From positions 1 through 28,128 of the forward strand of contig NZ_CALFLA010000101.1 in NCBI RefSeq assembly GCF_937880195.1: 28,128 nucleotides of DNA. Direction: 5' to 3'. A program made the translations under genes and the position numbers. The stretch is from an uncultured Blautia sp. Lineage in GTDB: Bacteria; Bacillota; Clostridia; Lachnospirales; Lachnospiraceae. The notes beneath the pieces were generated by a model. It was not told the DNA's origin. It worked only from the letters and a program-made list of their open reading frames with translations, and searched no databases. Numbering within the stretch: position 1 is the stretch's first letter; the number at the start of each line of letters is the position of its first letter. Shown in pieces: positions 14,876-23,065 of this stretch.

Positions 14876-16261
14876 TTATTCTCGGTCTATAATCTCTATG
14901 GGAGAATCGTCCTTTTTATCCAGATCGTTAATGTATTTTTTTGTTTCTTTTACGATCACATTAGAAAGAAGCAGCACCGCAGCCAGGTTGGGAATTGCCA
15001 TCATGGCGTTCAGGATATCCGCGATGGTCCATACCAGATTCAGGGAAACAACCGGAGCAATAGCTGCCACAGCAATGTAAACCACTCGATAGGGAAGCAG
15101 TCCCTTTTTTCCGGCAAAGTATTCCACGCACCGTTCTCCGTAATACGCCCATCCCAGAACAGTGGAATAGGCAAAAGAAATAATTCCCACAACAAGGATC
15201 ATGGGACCCAAAAACGGGATCTGCTGAAACGCCAGTGTAGTCAGGATTCCTCCGTCTGTAATGTTCCCCATATCAATAGAGGGATTTTTCATAATACTGG
15301 TAACAAGCACCAGCCCCGTCATAAGACAAACTACCACTGTGTCCCAGAAAGTCCCCGTACTGGATACAAGAGCCTGACGTACCGGATTCCTTGTCTGTGC
15401 TGCCGCAGCTGCAATGGGCGCAGAACCCATACCGGATTCATTAGAAAAAAGCCCTCTTGCGATTCCATACTGCATAGCTGTCATAATCCCTCTTCCCACA
15501 AGACCGCCGGCCGCAGCTCCCGGAGTAAACGCAAGCTTACAGATGGTCTGTATTGCCGGAAGGATAAAATCATAATTCAACGCCAGTATCACCACGCAGC
15601 CAATAACATAAAAAGCTGCCATAAAAGGTACAAGTTTCTCACAGACATTGGCAATGGCCTTAATTCCTCCAAAGATTACAAGAGCGGTCAGCGCAGCCAC
15701 CACAATACCTACCAGAGCCGGAGCAATATGAAGATTTTCTTCACAGACTGTAGCAATGGCGTTTACCTGTGTGGCGCAGCCGATTCCAAAAGAAGCAAAG
15801 CCTCCCAGAAAAGCAAAAATAAGTCCCAGCCATCTCATATTCAGTCCGCGCTCCAAAGCATACATGGCGCCGCCCTGCATTCTTCCATCCTTTGTTTTTA
15901 CCCTGTATTTTACAGCGATCAAAGATTCGCTGTACTTTGTGGCAATTCCAAATACACCTGTGATCCAGCACCAGAACACTGCTCCCGGGCCTCCAAGCGC
16001 CACCGCCGTACCTACGCCGATAATATTTCCCGTTCCAATGGTAGATGCCAGGGCTGTAGTCAAAGCCCCAAACTGACTGACCTCTCCCTCTGCGTCAGGA
16101 TCTTTTGTTACAGACAGCTTGATCGCCTTTCCAATCCGACGCTGGATAAACCCTGTACGGATGGTCATAAAAATATGTGTGCCCAAAAGCAAAAGAATCA
16201 TCCACCAGCCCCAGACCATTTTATCAATGGTATTGATCCCATTTACAATCCCATCAAACAT
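14876..16261 (-). CDS. Alanine/glycine:cation symporter (AGCS family), lar-linked paralogue
   Basis: A 461-residue integral membrane protein with about ten or eleven hydrophobic segments. The AGCS signature GTGNIIGVGTAVALGGPGAV is at about residues 76-95, followed by the conserved SNESGMGSAPIAAAAAQT block in the second half. These transporters take up alanine or glycine with sodium or protons. It lies 29 bp after the patatin gene and 14 bp before trmO, in the larB–larC operon. A second AGCS gene at 24851-26266 is controlled by a glycine riboswitch, whereas this one has none, so the two probably differ in substrate. Alanine (including D-alanine) or a related racemisable acid is an attractive guess here but is inference only. 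Confidence 0.92.
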   Translation of the reverse strand: MFDGIVNGINTIDKMVWGWWMILLLLGTHIFMTIRTGFIQRRIGKAIKLSVTKDPDAEGEVSQFGALTTALASTIGTGNIIGVGTAVALGGPGAVFWCWITGVFGIATKYSESLIAVKYRVKTKDGRMQGGAMYALERGLNMRWLGLIFAFLGGFASFGIGCATQVNAIATVCEENLHIAPALVGIVVAALTALVIFGGIKAIANVCEKLVPFMAAFYVIGCVVILALNYDFILPAIQTICKLAFTPGAAAGGLVGRGIMTAMQYGIARGLFSNESGMGSAPIAAAAAQTRNPVRQALVSSTGTFWDTVVVCLMTGLVLVTSIMKNPSIDMGNITDGGILTTLAFQQIPFLGPMILVVGIISFAYSTVLGWAYYGERCVEYFAGKKGLLPYRVVYIAVAAIAPVVSLNLVWTIADILNAMMAIPNLAAVLLLSNVIVKETKKYINDLDKKDDSPIEIIDRE

Positions 16262-16290
16262 AATACCTCTCCCTTCCTCTTATAAAAAAT

Positions 16291-17139
16291 TTATTTATTT
16301 TCCTGCAGCCACTCCTTCATTCTGATCATATGCTCTTTCGCATCCTTTCTTCCCAACTCATAGACCTTTTGGATCTCTTCCAGATCGCTTTCCATTCTTC
16401 CAATGGTAAGTTTCTTACTGGGTCGGATTGCAAAAACTTCCCCTGTTTTTTCCATAGCGCGGATTTCCTCCAGGGTTCTGTTATAAACCTCATGTCTTGT
16501 TTTCAGCGCTTCCACAAAATCAGGATATCTGTGATAATATATTTCTGCCAACTTCACAGTTTCTGGTTCTTTTACAAATCCTTCTTCTCTTGTCAATACC
16601 ACCACATTTTTCTGGTAGCCCATTTTTTTGAACTGCTGTACTGGAATACTGTCTGCGCAGCCTCCGTCAAGAAGTTTTTTTCCTTCCCAGGAAACAATCC
16701 TTGACACATAAGGCATGGAAGCGGAAGCTCTCATGATGTCTACCTGATTCATCATATCTGTAATTCTTAAGTATTCCGCCTTCCCTGTTTCCAGGTTTGT
16801 ACACACTGCATAAAATGCTGTATCTGTTTTTGAAAAAGCTTCATAATCATAAGGATCCAGTCTTTCAGGAATCTCGTGATAGCAGAAATCTCTTCCAACC
16901 ACCTCTCCTGTATGGATCAGATTCCAGATGCTCATAAAATGTTTATCATTTCGGTAATTTTTGTAATACCGGATACTTCTTCCCTTCTGTCCCGATACAA
17001 AAGAACAGCCATGAAGCGCTCCGGCGGAAACACCCATCACGCCGTCAAAATGTATCTGCTCCTCCATAAAAATATCCAGTACGCCGGCTGTATAAATCCC
17101 GCGCATTGCGCCGCCTTCCAATACAAGTCCTGTTTTCAT
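16291..17139 (-). CDS. Patatin-like phospholipase/acylhydrolase
   Basis: A 282-residue patatin-family protein with the Ser-Asp catalytic dyad: glycine-rich oxyanion loop GGAMRG (9-14), nucleophile S38 in GVSAG, and D158 in DGG. It resembles the bacterial YjjU/RssA-type proteins. There is no signal peptide, so it should act in the cytoplasm or at the inner membrane face on acyl esters; the natural substrate is unknown. Its ATG overlaps the larC stop by four bases, with AGGTGAGG upstream, so it is translationally coupled to larC. That coupling is odd, because no role for a lipase in nickel-pincer cofactor synthesis is known to me. Confidence 0.9.
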   Translation of the reverse strand: MKTGLVLEGGAMRGIYTAGVLDIFMEEQIHFDGVMGVSAGALHGCSFVSGQKGRSIRYYKNYRNDKHFMSIWNLIHTGEVVGRDFCYHEIPERLDPYDYEAFSKTDTAFYAVCTNLETGKAEYLRITDMMNQVDIMRASASMPYVSRIVSWEGKKLLDGGCADSIPVQQFKKMGYQKNVVVLTREEGFVKEPETVKLAEIYYHRYPDFVEALKTRHEVYNRTLEEIRAMEKTGEVFAIRPSKKLTIGRMESDLEEIQKVYELGRKDAKEHMIRMKEWLQENK

Positions 17140-18359
17140 TCAGCCTCACCTTTCTTTTTCCAGCACTCTCTGATCTTCTGCCATGCTTCTCTATAGCTTA
17201 TCCGCCTGTCTGCGGCAAGGGCTGCCGCACTGTCATGTTCTGGATAACATCTTCTGCTTCCATCTGGAAGGGTACATATTTTAGCTTTTACCGGAAAACC
17301 CTCTGCCTCCAGCAAATGAATCTCCCGCTTCAGTACCGTACGTTCCATCTCTGTTCTGCGAATACCTATGGTAGTTGTTTCTTCAAAAATAATATTTTCA
17401 AGAATATTTCTGGTTTCTTCTGTACAGATAACAGACAGCTCATAAGCAGGACGATTTTTCTTCATATAAATCGGCGTATAATAAACGTCTTTTGCCCCGG
17501 CTTCAAAAAGCAGTTTCATCACATTTCCCAGCTCCTCGCCAGTACAGTCGTCAATATTTGTTTCTAGATGCCAGATTCGATCCCGCCCCTGAAGATTCTC
17601 CTGTCTCTTTGTTTTTTCCCTGAGTACCATTGCCCTTAAAATCCCCGGACAGTTATGATTTTTCTTTCCTGCTCCCATTCCTGTTTTTTGGATCACAAAG
17701 TTTTCCGGAAGCTGTCCGCTGGTACGCAGGGCCGCCGCCACTGCCGCTCCTGCAGGTGTCACCAGTTCTCCCTCAAATTCTGTGATCTTAAGAGGAATAC
17801 GGTTTTGCTGCACAATATGAACAACTTCTGGAACCGGAACTGGAAGCATACCTTGACAACATCGTACAGCCCCTTTTCCTTCATAAAGCTCCGGGACGAT
17901 CACTTCTGTAATATCCAGGTTATCCAGACAGATTGCCACCGCCGCTATATACACAATAGAATCCGTCTCTTGAAAACGGGTCTGTTCCTTCGGCACACCA
18001 TAAACCTTTGCCTTTGCCTCTGCCAGAACGTCAAAAATATGAAGAGCTGTTTTCATTGCCCTTTCCGTCATATCTGAGTCTGTAAAAATCCTGTTGATTT
18101 CTTTATATTCCCAATATTTATGGATATTTTCCTCATCATGGGCATGATTTTTATGTTCTTCATCCAAAATCACCTGAAAATTACAAACATCTACCCCTAA
18201 TTTTCTGACTCTGGTGATTTCCGTCCTGAATCCTCCCACAGGGAGGCTGGCAAGAGCCGCCTTCATTACCGTCTGCTCCGCGCCCAGATCCAGCAAAGCT
18301 GCTGCTGCCATATCTTCGCTGATCCCAGAATAACACTCCAGATATAAAGTCTTTCCCAT
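17136..18359 (-). CDS. larC: Nickel-pincer cofactor biosynthesis protein LarC (CTP-dependent nickel insertion)
   Basis: A 407-residue LarC. In Lactobacillus plantarum, LarC inserts nickel into the pyridinium-3,5-bisthiocarboxylate mononucleotide cofactor of lactate racemase, using CTP. The N-terminal domain begins LYLECYSGISEDMAAAALLDLG, followed by a modest His-rich stretch (EEHKNHAHDEENIHKYW, about 68-84) and then FVTPAGAAVA-type sequence (ELVTPAGAAVAAALRTSG). The C-terminal domain has NIDDCTGEELG. In L. plantarum larC is read through a programmed frameshift; here it is one uninterrupted frame. Start: AGGAG six bases before ATG, three bases after the larB stop. Confidence 0.93.
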   Translation of the reverse strand: MGKTLYLECYSGISEDMAAAALLDLGAEQTVMKAALASLPVGGFRTEITRVRKLGVDVCNFQVILDEEHKNHAHDEENIHKYWEYKEINRIFTDSDMTERAMKTALHIFDVLAEAKAKVYGVPKEQTRFQETDSIVYIAAVAICLDNLDITEVIVPELYEGKGAVRCCQGMLPVPVPEVVHIVQQNRIPLKITEFEGELVTPAGAAVAAALRTSGQLPENFVIQKTGMGAGKKNHNCPGILRAMVLREKTKRQENLQGRDRIWHLETNIDDCTGEELGNVMKLLFEAGAKDVYYTPIYMKKNRPAYELSVICTEETRNILENIIFEETTTIGIRRTEMERTVLKREIHLLEAEGFPVKAKICTLPDGSRRCYPEHDSAAALAADRRISYREAWQKIRECWKKKGEAE

Positions 18360-18362
18360 TGG

Positions 18363-19121
18363 CTACTCCTGTATGTTTTCTCTCACACCAAGACGGTTAA
18401 TCTGGGTGGCAATGTAGCCTGCCCCATAACCGTTATCAATATTTACTACTGCGATCCCATTAGCGCAGGAATTGATCATGGTAAGAAGAGCCGAAAGCCC
18501 GTTCATGCTTGCCCCATAGCCTACGGAGGTGGGCACTGCGATCACCGGCTTATCTACCAGACCGCCCAAAACGCTGGCAAGGGCTCCCTCCATTCCTGCT
18601 ACTGCAATGACACAGTTCGCCTCCTGGATCACATCCAGCCTGGAAAAAAGTCTGTGGATACCGCTGACCCCCACATCATAAATCCGCTCTACCCTGGAGC
18701 CAAAATACTCTGCCGTCTGGGCCGCCTCCTCCGCAACGGGAATATCTGCAGTTCCTGCGGTACACACCGCAATCTTTCCCACATGATCTTTTTTCTTTTT
18801 TTCGATACGGATAATCCGGGAAATTTCATCATATTCCACCTGAGGCAGAATCTCTTGAATCAGTTCATACTGGTGTCTGGATGCCCTGGTTCCAAATACT
18901 TCCCCATTTTCTTCATATAGTTTTTTAAAAATTTCCACAAAGTGGCTGTCCGCCTTACCGCTGCAGAAGATCACCTCTGGAAATCCGCTGCGGATTTCTC
19001 TGTGAGAATCCAGCTTGGCATATTCCATTTCCTCAAAAGGCTGTTTACGGAAATACCGTTCCGCTTCCTCAAGAGAAATTTCATTCTTTTTAAATTTTGT
19101 CAGGATCTCTCTCGTTTCCAT
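18363..19121 (-). CDS. larB: Nickel-pincer cofactor biosynthesis protein LarB (nicotinate adenine dinucleotide carboxylase/hydrolase)
   Basis: A 252-residue LarB. It starts nickel-pincer cofactor synthesis by carboxylating the pyridinium ring of nicotinic acid adenine dinucleotide and cleaving it to the bis-carboxylated mononucleotide. The C-terminal half has the PurE-like fold with the highly conserved run from GMEGALASVLGGLVDKP to PTSVGYGASMNGLSALLTM and the tail NIDNGYGAGY. The N-terminus (LEEAERYFRKQPFEEMEYAKLDSHR, cited as LEEAERYFR) fits the family. Start: GAGGTG five bases before ATG. It is the first gene of larB–larC–patatin–AGCS–trmO. Neither larE (sulfur insertion) nor a larA-type racemase is present in the window. 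Confidence 0.95.
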   Translation of the reverse strand: METREILTKFKKNEISLEEAERYFRKQPFEEMEYAKLDSHREIRSGFPEVIFCSGKADSHFVEIFKKLYEENGEVFGTRASRHQYELIQEILPQVEYDEISRIIRIEKKKKDHVGKIAVCTAGTADIPVAEEAAQTAEYFGSRVERIYDVGVSGIHRLFSRLDVIQEANCVIAVAGMEGALASVLGGLVDKPVIAVPTSVGYGASMNGLSALLTMINSCANGIAVVNIDNGYGAGYIATQINRLGVRENIQE

Positions 19122-19217
19122 ATTTTCACCTCATAAAAAAAGGAGCCTGCCCACATGCTTCTGCATCTGTTGGCATTCTCCTGCTTCTTACTGCCTTTCC
19201 ATAATGCTTTACTCCGG

Positions 19218-19436
19218 TACAGTATTATACTGAAGATGTTAAGGTCAAAAAATGCCCGACGAATTGTTCCGTGCTTTGCACTCACACAATTCTGCCCTAA
19301 ATTCGGATATCGTGGTGCATGCGCGCCACTTTTATCCTCATTTTTTGGCGGGTCATAAAGGCATAAAACCACTTATGTGTAAACACAACGTGGTTTATGA
19401 CCTTTTGACCCTGGCATCTACTGAATACTATAGCAT
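19218..19436. repeat. Non-coding element with imperfect terminal inverted repeats and internal hairpins (MITE-like or structured RNA)
   Basis: The 400-bp gap between larB and the epimerase gene is mostly this element. The left end GATGTTAAGGTCAAAA (19235-19250) matches the reverse complement of the right end (19403-19418) at 13 of 16 positions. Both are preceded outward by TAYAGTATT at a slightly different distance. Inside are three hairpins: 19261-19293 (GAATTGT with ACAATTC, CGTGC-TTT-GCAC core), 19312-19329 (GTGGTGC-ATGC-GCGCCAC) and about 19351-19402 (GGTCAT/ATGACC enclosing AAACCAC/GTGGTTT). No plausible gene is present. A mobile repeat is my first reading; a regulatory RNA cannot be excluded. 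Confidence 0.6.
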
Positions 19437-19479
19437 ATTTTTTATAAAAAAAAAACTGTTTTTTATTTGCTGAAAAATC

Positions 19480-19488
19480 TGCTATACT
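19480..19488 (+). promoter_or_regulatory. Extended -10 promoter of the aldose-1-epimerase-like gene
   Basis: TGCTATACT is an extended -10 (TGnTATACT), 35 bp before the chosen ATG. No convincing -35 is seen; the upstream stretch is A/T tracts. Confidence 0.55.
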
Positions 19489-19523
19489 GGAAATATAATA
19501 AAAATGTATTGGAGGGCTTTTCT

Positions 19524-20402
19524 ATGATCCACACACTGGAAAACAAAGAACTCCGCATCCAGATCAATGATCTTGGCGCGGAGCTGTCAGAAATTTATGA
19601 TAAAACAAACCGCCGTCAGGTTCTCTGGAATGGCGATCCTGCCTTCTGGGGACGCCGCGCTCCCATTCTTTTTCCAAATGTAGGACGCTGCTGGCAGAAT
19701 CAATACCTGATCAACGGAACCACTTATCAGGTGGGACAGCACGGCTTTGCACGGGATTCCCAATTCTCCTGCACTGAGAAATCTGAGACTTCCGTTACTC
19801 ACGTGCTTACAGATTCTGAAGAAACAAGAAAGGTTTACCCTTTCCGATTCCGTCTTTCCATTACTCATCAGCTTTCTGGCCGTGATCTTCGTGTTTCCTG
19901 GAAAGTAGAAAACCTGGATGAAGAAACCATCAGCTTCACCATTGGAGGACACCCTGCGTTTTGTATCCCTGCTCTTTCCGAAAATCCAAAAGCCCCCTAC
20001 TATCTCACCTTTGACGGTCAAAAAGAATTAACCTTAAGCGTTCTTGACCTGTCCACAGGATGCGTCATCCCCGGCAAAACTGAAACTCTTCACCTGACAG
20101 AAGGACGCTGCCCTGTTGCGCCAGAGCTCTTTGACAACGACACCCTGATCTTTGACAATGGCCAGGTGGAAAAAGCGGGAATTTCTTTCCCTGACGGAAC
20201 TCCTTATGTAGAAGTTTCCTGCCCTGGATTTTCCAATTTCGGTATCTGGCAGGCTCCCGGATCCTCTTTTGTCTGCCTGGAACCCTGGATGGGAAGATGC
20301 GATAATTCCGGCTTTACCCAGGATCTGTCCCATAAGCCCTGGGTAAATTCCGTACCGGCAGACCAAGTTTTTGAAAAAAGCTATGTTATTTCTATAAAGT
20401 AA
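19524..20402 (+). CDS. Aldose 1-epimerase family protein (LacX-like)
   Basis: A 292-residue galactose-mutarotase-fold protein. Family marks are GAELSEIYDKTNRRQVLWNGDPAFWGRRAP (cited as GAELSEIYD and LWNGDPAFWGRRAP), PNVGR, the His of QHGFARDS and the second His of GGHPAF, which in epimerases work with a C-terminal Glu; KLWMG-type sequence appears as EPWMGRCD. It probably interconverts anomers of a sugar or acts on a sugar phosphate; LacX proteins lack an assigned substrate. The start at 19524 is set by GGAGGG seven bases upstream; the frame extends 57 bases further but without a ribosome site. It stands alone on the plus strand and converges with traX, with only eight bases between stops. Confidence 0.87.
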   Translation: MIHTLENKELRIQINDLGAELSEIYDKTNRRQVLWNGDPAFWGRRAPILFPNVGRCWQNQYLINGTTYQVGQHGFARDSQFSCTEKSETSVTHVLTDSEETRKVYPFRFRLSITHQLSGRDLRVSWKVENLDEETISFTIGGHPAFCIPALSENPKAPYYLTFDGQKELTLSVLDLSTGCVIPGKTETLHLTEGRCPVAPELFDNDTLIFDNGQVEKAGISFPDGTPYVEVSCPGFSNFGIWQAPGSSFVCLEPWMGRCDNSGFTQDLSHKPWVNSVPADQVFEKSYVISIK

Positions 20403-20410
20403 TCATTTGT

Positions 20411-21142
20411 CTACATAAAGAGCCTGATCATTCCAATGATCGTCAGGTGTACAGGATAAAACCAGTAAAAAAACCACTTGGAAAACTTCCTGTGCCCCTG
20501 GGCTCTTTTTCCATTATAAAAGAAAAGAATACAGATTCCGGCAAGGGCAGGTCCCAGCATACTTCCCAGCATATAGATCACATTGGTCATAAGAGAAAAA
20601 CGCCCCGTTCCTCCAAGGAAATTAAACATGCCAAAAAAAAGGGTTCCCAAAAGAAAAGCCTTTCTCTTTTTCTGTTCTGAATTTCCCGCATTCACAAAAA
20701 ATATGGTAAACACAGGCGCCAGCACAGCCCAGTCGCAGAACAAAGAAGCAAATACCAAAAGCGCTACAAAAAAACTCCTCAAAAAAGGATTCGCAACTTC
20801 CTTCATCACATAAATAAGCAAAAAGCAAAGAAACAGAGTAAATATCATGTTCATTGCCACAAAGCTCAGTTTTTCCCCCTCAGAAAAAGCCAGACAAAAA
20901 GGAACCTCTGAGATCAATGCAAAGATCAGCAGCCTTTCTCCATATTTTCTTTTTGAACGGGTATATTCATACCCTTCCACCAAAAAGTAACACATAATGG
21001 GCGCAGTAAAATATCCCAGGTTCAAAAAAAGCTCTGCCAGCCATGTCCCCGGTTCCATAAACACTGTGGCAATGTGATTCAAAAGCATGGTAAACATGGC
21101 AATATATTTAATAGTATCTCTGCTCAGTCCTTTTTCTCTCAT
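20411..21142 (-). CDS. TraX family integral membrane protein
   Basis: A 243-residue polytopic membrane protein of the TraX family (PF05857). It begins LSRDTIKYIAMFTMLLNHIA, the typical TraX opening, followed by about seven hydrophobic segments and a WFFYWFYPVHLTIIGMIRLFM end. F-plasmid TraX N-acetylates pilin; chromosomal Firmicutes homologues are common and not tied to conjugation, and belong to the wider acyltransferase-3-like superfamily. An acyltransferase role on a surface component is therefore inferred. The gene starts 26 bp after the EFR1 gene with GGAG upstream and is likely cotranscribed with it. No other conjugation gene is present. Confidence 0.85.
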   Translation of the reverse strand: MREKGLSRDTIKYIAMFTMLLNHIATVFMEPGTWLAELFLNLGYFTAPIMCYFLVEGYEYTRSKRKYGERLLIFALISEVPFCLAFSEGEKLSFVAMNMIFTLFLCFLLIYVMKEVANPFLRSFFVALLVFASLFCDWAVLAPVFTIFFVNAGNSEQKKRKAFLLGTLFFGMFNFLGGTGRFSLMTNVIYMLGSMLGPALAGICILFFYNGKRAQGHRKFSKWFFYWFYPVHLTIIGMIRLFM

Positions 21143-21168
21143 AATGTATTCTCCATTTCTGTCTGTTC

Positions 21169-21930
21169 TTAAAGAAATAACTGATTTTCCTTTCTCTCTT
21201 CAAAAAGCTTTGTCATTTTTTTCTCTGCTGCAAAAAGCGCCACCTTATTCAGCTTCCGCACGCTTTTTGGACAGACAGAAACGCAGCGCATACAGGAAAT
21301 ACATTTTTTCTCATCTACATTCTTTACGTTTTTGGGATCAATAGCTCCCACCGGACAGAATCTTGCACAGTAACCACAGGAATTACAGCCCCTTCCCGGT
21401 TTTGGAATAAAAGGAATGGTTCCCAGTTTCTTATAAGGGTGGTTTCCAGGTACAGAAATCTCTCCCGGCTCCTGCTTCTCCATCTTTTTCTTTAACTCTT
21501 TTCCAAAAGACCGCAATTCTTCCCTGTCCTTTTCATCCGGCCTTCCAGCTGCAAATTTCCGCATAATGGAATGCTCTGCCACTGCGGCCACTGCGCCATA
21601 AACAATAAATCCAGCGTCTTCTGCCCTGTCCTTTAATTCAATAAGCGTGTCCTCATAAGCCCTGTTTCCATAAACGCACACAAGAACGGCTTTTGCTCCT
21701 CCACCTTTTATTCTTCCAAGTCTCTCTGCCGCTGTCTGGGGAATCCTTCCTCCATAAGAAGGCATGGCGATAAAACAGACGTCCTCCTTGTGAAGCTCCA
21801 GGCTGTCGTAGCTGCCCTCTGACGGCAAAAGATCAATCTCCTTTTTTTCCCCTGAAAAAGCCTCCGCAAGAATATCTGTTACCCGGTCTGTTCCACCTGT
21901 TGGGCTGAAAGTAATTTTATAAACTGCCAT
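21169..21930 (-). CDS. EFR1 family flavodoxin–ferredoxin protein
   Basis: A 253-residue redox protein. The N-terminal half is flavodoxin-like, beginning MAVYKITFSPTGGTDRV with the phosphate-binding SPTGGT loop and a PSYGGRIP loop for FMN. The C-terminal part carries two 4Fe-4S ferredoxin motifs: CNSCGYCARFCPVGAID and CISCMRCVSVCPKSVR. It is expected to pass electrons between FMN and two clusters in an anaerobic pathway that cannot be named from sequence. The start at 21930 is chosen since AGGAGG is eight bases upstream; a frame-extending ATG at 21954 lacks one. It is followed by traX and driven by a good promoter. Confidence 0.9.
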   Translation of the reverse strand: MAVYKITFSPTGGTDRVTDILAEAFSGEKKEIDLLPSEGSYDSLELHKEDVCFIAMPSYGGRIPQTAAERLGRIKGGGAKAVLVCVYGNRAYEDTLIELKDRAEDAGFIVYGAVAAVAEHSIMRKFAAGRPDEKDREELRSFGKELKKKMEKQEPGEISVPGNHPYKKLGTIPFIPKPGRGCNSCGYCARFCPVGAIDPKNVKNVDEKKCISCMRCVSVCPKSVRKLNKVALFAAEKKMTKLFEERKENQLFL

Positions 21931-21963
21931 AAGGCATTCCTCCTGTTCTTTCAATCTTTTCTT

Positions 21964-21992
21964 AGTATACTCTAACGAAGCCTTTCTTTCAA
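21964..21992 (-). promoter_or_regulatory. Promoter of the EFR1–traX operon
   Basis: Minus-strand TTGAAA (21987-21992), 17-bp spacer, TATACT (21964-21969), 34 bp upstream of the EFR1 start. Confidence 0.75.
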
Positions 21993-22058
21993 ATACTTCA
22001 TTTCCCTTCTCCTTCTGTGTTTTTTCAAAGAATCTGGCTTCAAGTTTCCAAATATGAC

Positions 22059-22087
22059 TTGACAGCCCCTTTAAACAGTGCTACTTT
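22059..22087 (+). promoter_or_regulatory. purC promoter
   Basis: TTGACA (22059-22064), 17-bp spacer, TACTTT (22082-22087), 44 bp upstream of the purC start. No purine riboswitch or PurBox is recognised in the short leader. Confidence 0.6.
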
Positions 22088-22130
22088 TTACTGTGAAATG
22101 AATAAAAATCAAATGATGAGGTGTGAACAC

Positions 22131-23003
22131 ATGCAGAATTTAAAACCGATTAAAGAAGGTAAGGTACGCGAGATCTACGACAACGGCGACAGCCTGATCA
22201 TGGTTGCTACTGACCGTATCAGCTGCTTTGACGTGATCCTGAACAATGAGGTTACCAAAAAGGGTACTGTGCTGACACAGATGTCTAAGTTCTGGTTTGA
22301 CATGACAGAGGATATTTTACCAAATCATATGATCTCTGTTGATGTAAAAGACATGCCGGAATTTTTCCAGCAGGAAAAATATGACGGCAAATCCATGATG
22401 TGCCGTAAGCTGAACATGCTTCCTATCGAATGTATTGTCCGCGGTTATATTACCGGAAGCGGCTGGGCAAGTTATCAGGAAAACGGTACTGTCTGCGGCA
22501 TTCAGCTTCCAGAAGGACTGAAAGAATCCGACAAACTGCCGGAGCCCATCTACACACCGTCCACTAAGGCTGAGATCGGAGATCACGACGAAAATATCTC
22601 CTTTGAACAGAGCATCGACCATCTGGAAAAATTCTATCCTGGAAGAGGCCGTGAGCTTGCAGAAAAACTTCGTGACAACACCATTGCCCTTTACAAAAAA
22701 TGCGCGGAATACGCACTGAGCAAGGGGATCATCATTGCAGATACAAAATTTGAATTTGGTCTTGACGAAGAAGGCAACATGGTGATCGGCGATGAAATGC
22801 TGACACCGGACAGCTCCCGTTTCTGGCCGGCTGACGGTTATGAAGCAGGTCATGGTCAGCCTTCCTTTGACAAGCAGTTCGCACGTGACTGGCTGAAAGA
22901 AAATAAAGGTCATGACTGGACTCTTCCTCAGGAAATCGTTGACAAGACCATTGACAAATACCTCCAGGCATATAAAATGCTCACAGGTGAAGATTTAAAA
23001 TAA
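22131..23003 (+). CDS. purC: Phosphoribosylaminoimidazole-succinocarboxamide (SAICAR) synthase
   Basis: A 290-residue purine-biosynthesis enzyme that joins aspartate to CAIR with ATP. Visible blocks are IKEGKVREIYD (residues 6-16), ATDRISCFDVI, IECIVRGYITGSGWASY, PIYTPSTKAEIGDHDENIS and the C-terminal TKFEFGLDEEGNMVIGDEMLTPDSSRFW. The length of about 290 corresponds to the longer, yeast-like form rather than the 235-residue E. coli form. The start at 22131 is chosen for TGAGGTG placed upstream; the frame stays open further back but lies over the promoter. It is a single-gene unit facing the methyltransferase gene and ends at a strong bidirectional terminator. No other pur gene is in the window. 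Confidence 0.95.
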   Translation: MQNLKPIKEGKVREIYDNGDSLIMVATDRISCFDVILNNEVTKKGTVLTQMSKFWFDMTEDILPNHMISVDVKDMPEFFQQEKYDGKSMMCRKLNMLPIECIVRGYITGSGWASYQENGTVCGIQLPEGLKESDKLPEPIYTPSTKAEIGDHDENISFEQSIDHLEKFYPGRGRELAEKLRDNTIALYKKCAEYALSKGIIIADTKFEFGLDEEGNMVIGDEMLTPDSSRFWPADGYEAGHGQPSFDKQFARDWLKENKGHDWTLPQEIVDKTIDKYLQAYKMLTGEDLK

Positions 23004-23012
23004 GATCATTCT

Positions 23013-23061
23013 AAAAAGACGCCCCGGACAGTTGTTTACTAACTGTCCGAAGCGTCTTTTT
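23013..23061. terminator. Bidirectional terminator between purC and the SpoU-type gene
   Basis: Two 21-nt arms (23013-23033 and 23041-23061) pair with only two adjacent mismatches around a 7-nt loop. Each has five A/T at its outer end, so both strands give a stem plus U tract. It begins nine bases past purC and ends just before the true end (23066) of the opposing methyltransferase frame. Confidence 0.92.
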
Positions 23062-23065
23062 CTTT

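Noticed and set aside
19100..19372. 90-codon minus-strand frame and overlapping plus-strand frames (19155-19358, 19252-19473) in the larB upstream region
   Set aside because: They cover the inverted-repeat element and are chance frames in structured non-coding DNA; none has a good ribosome site or a recognisable domain.
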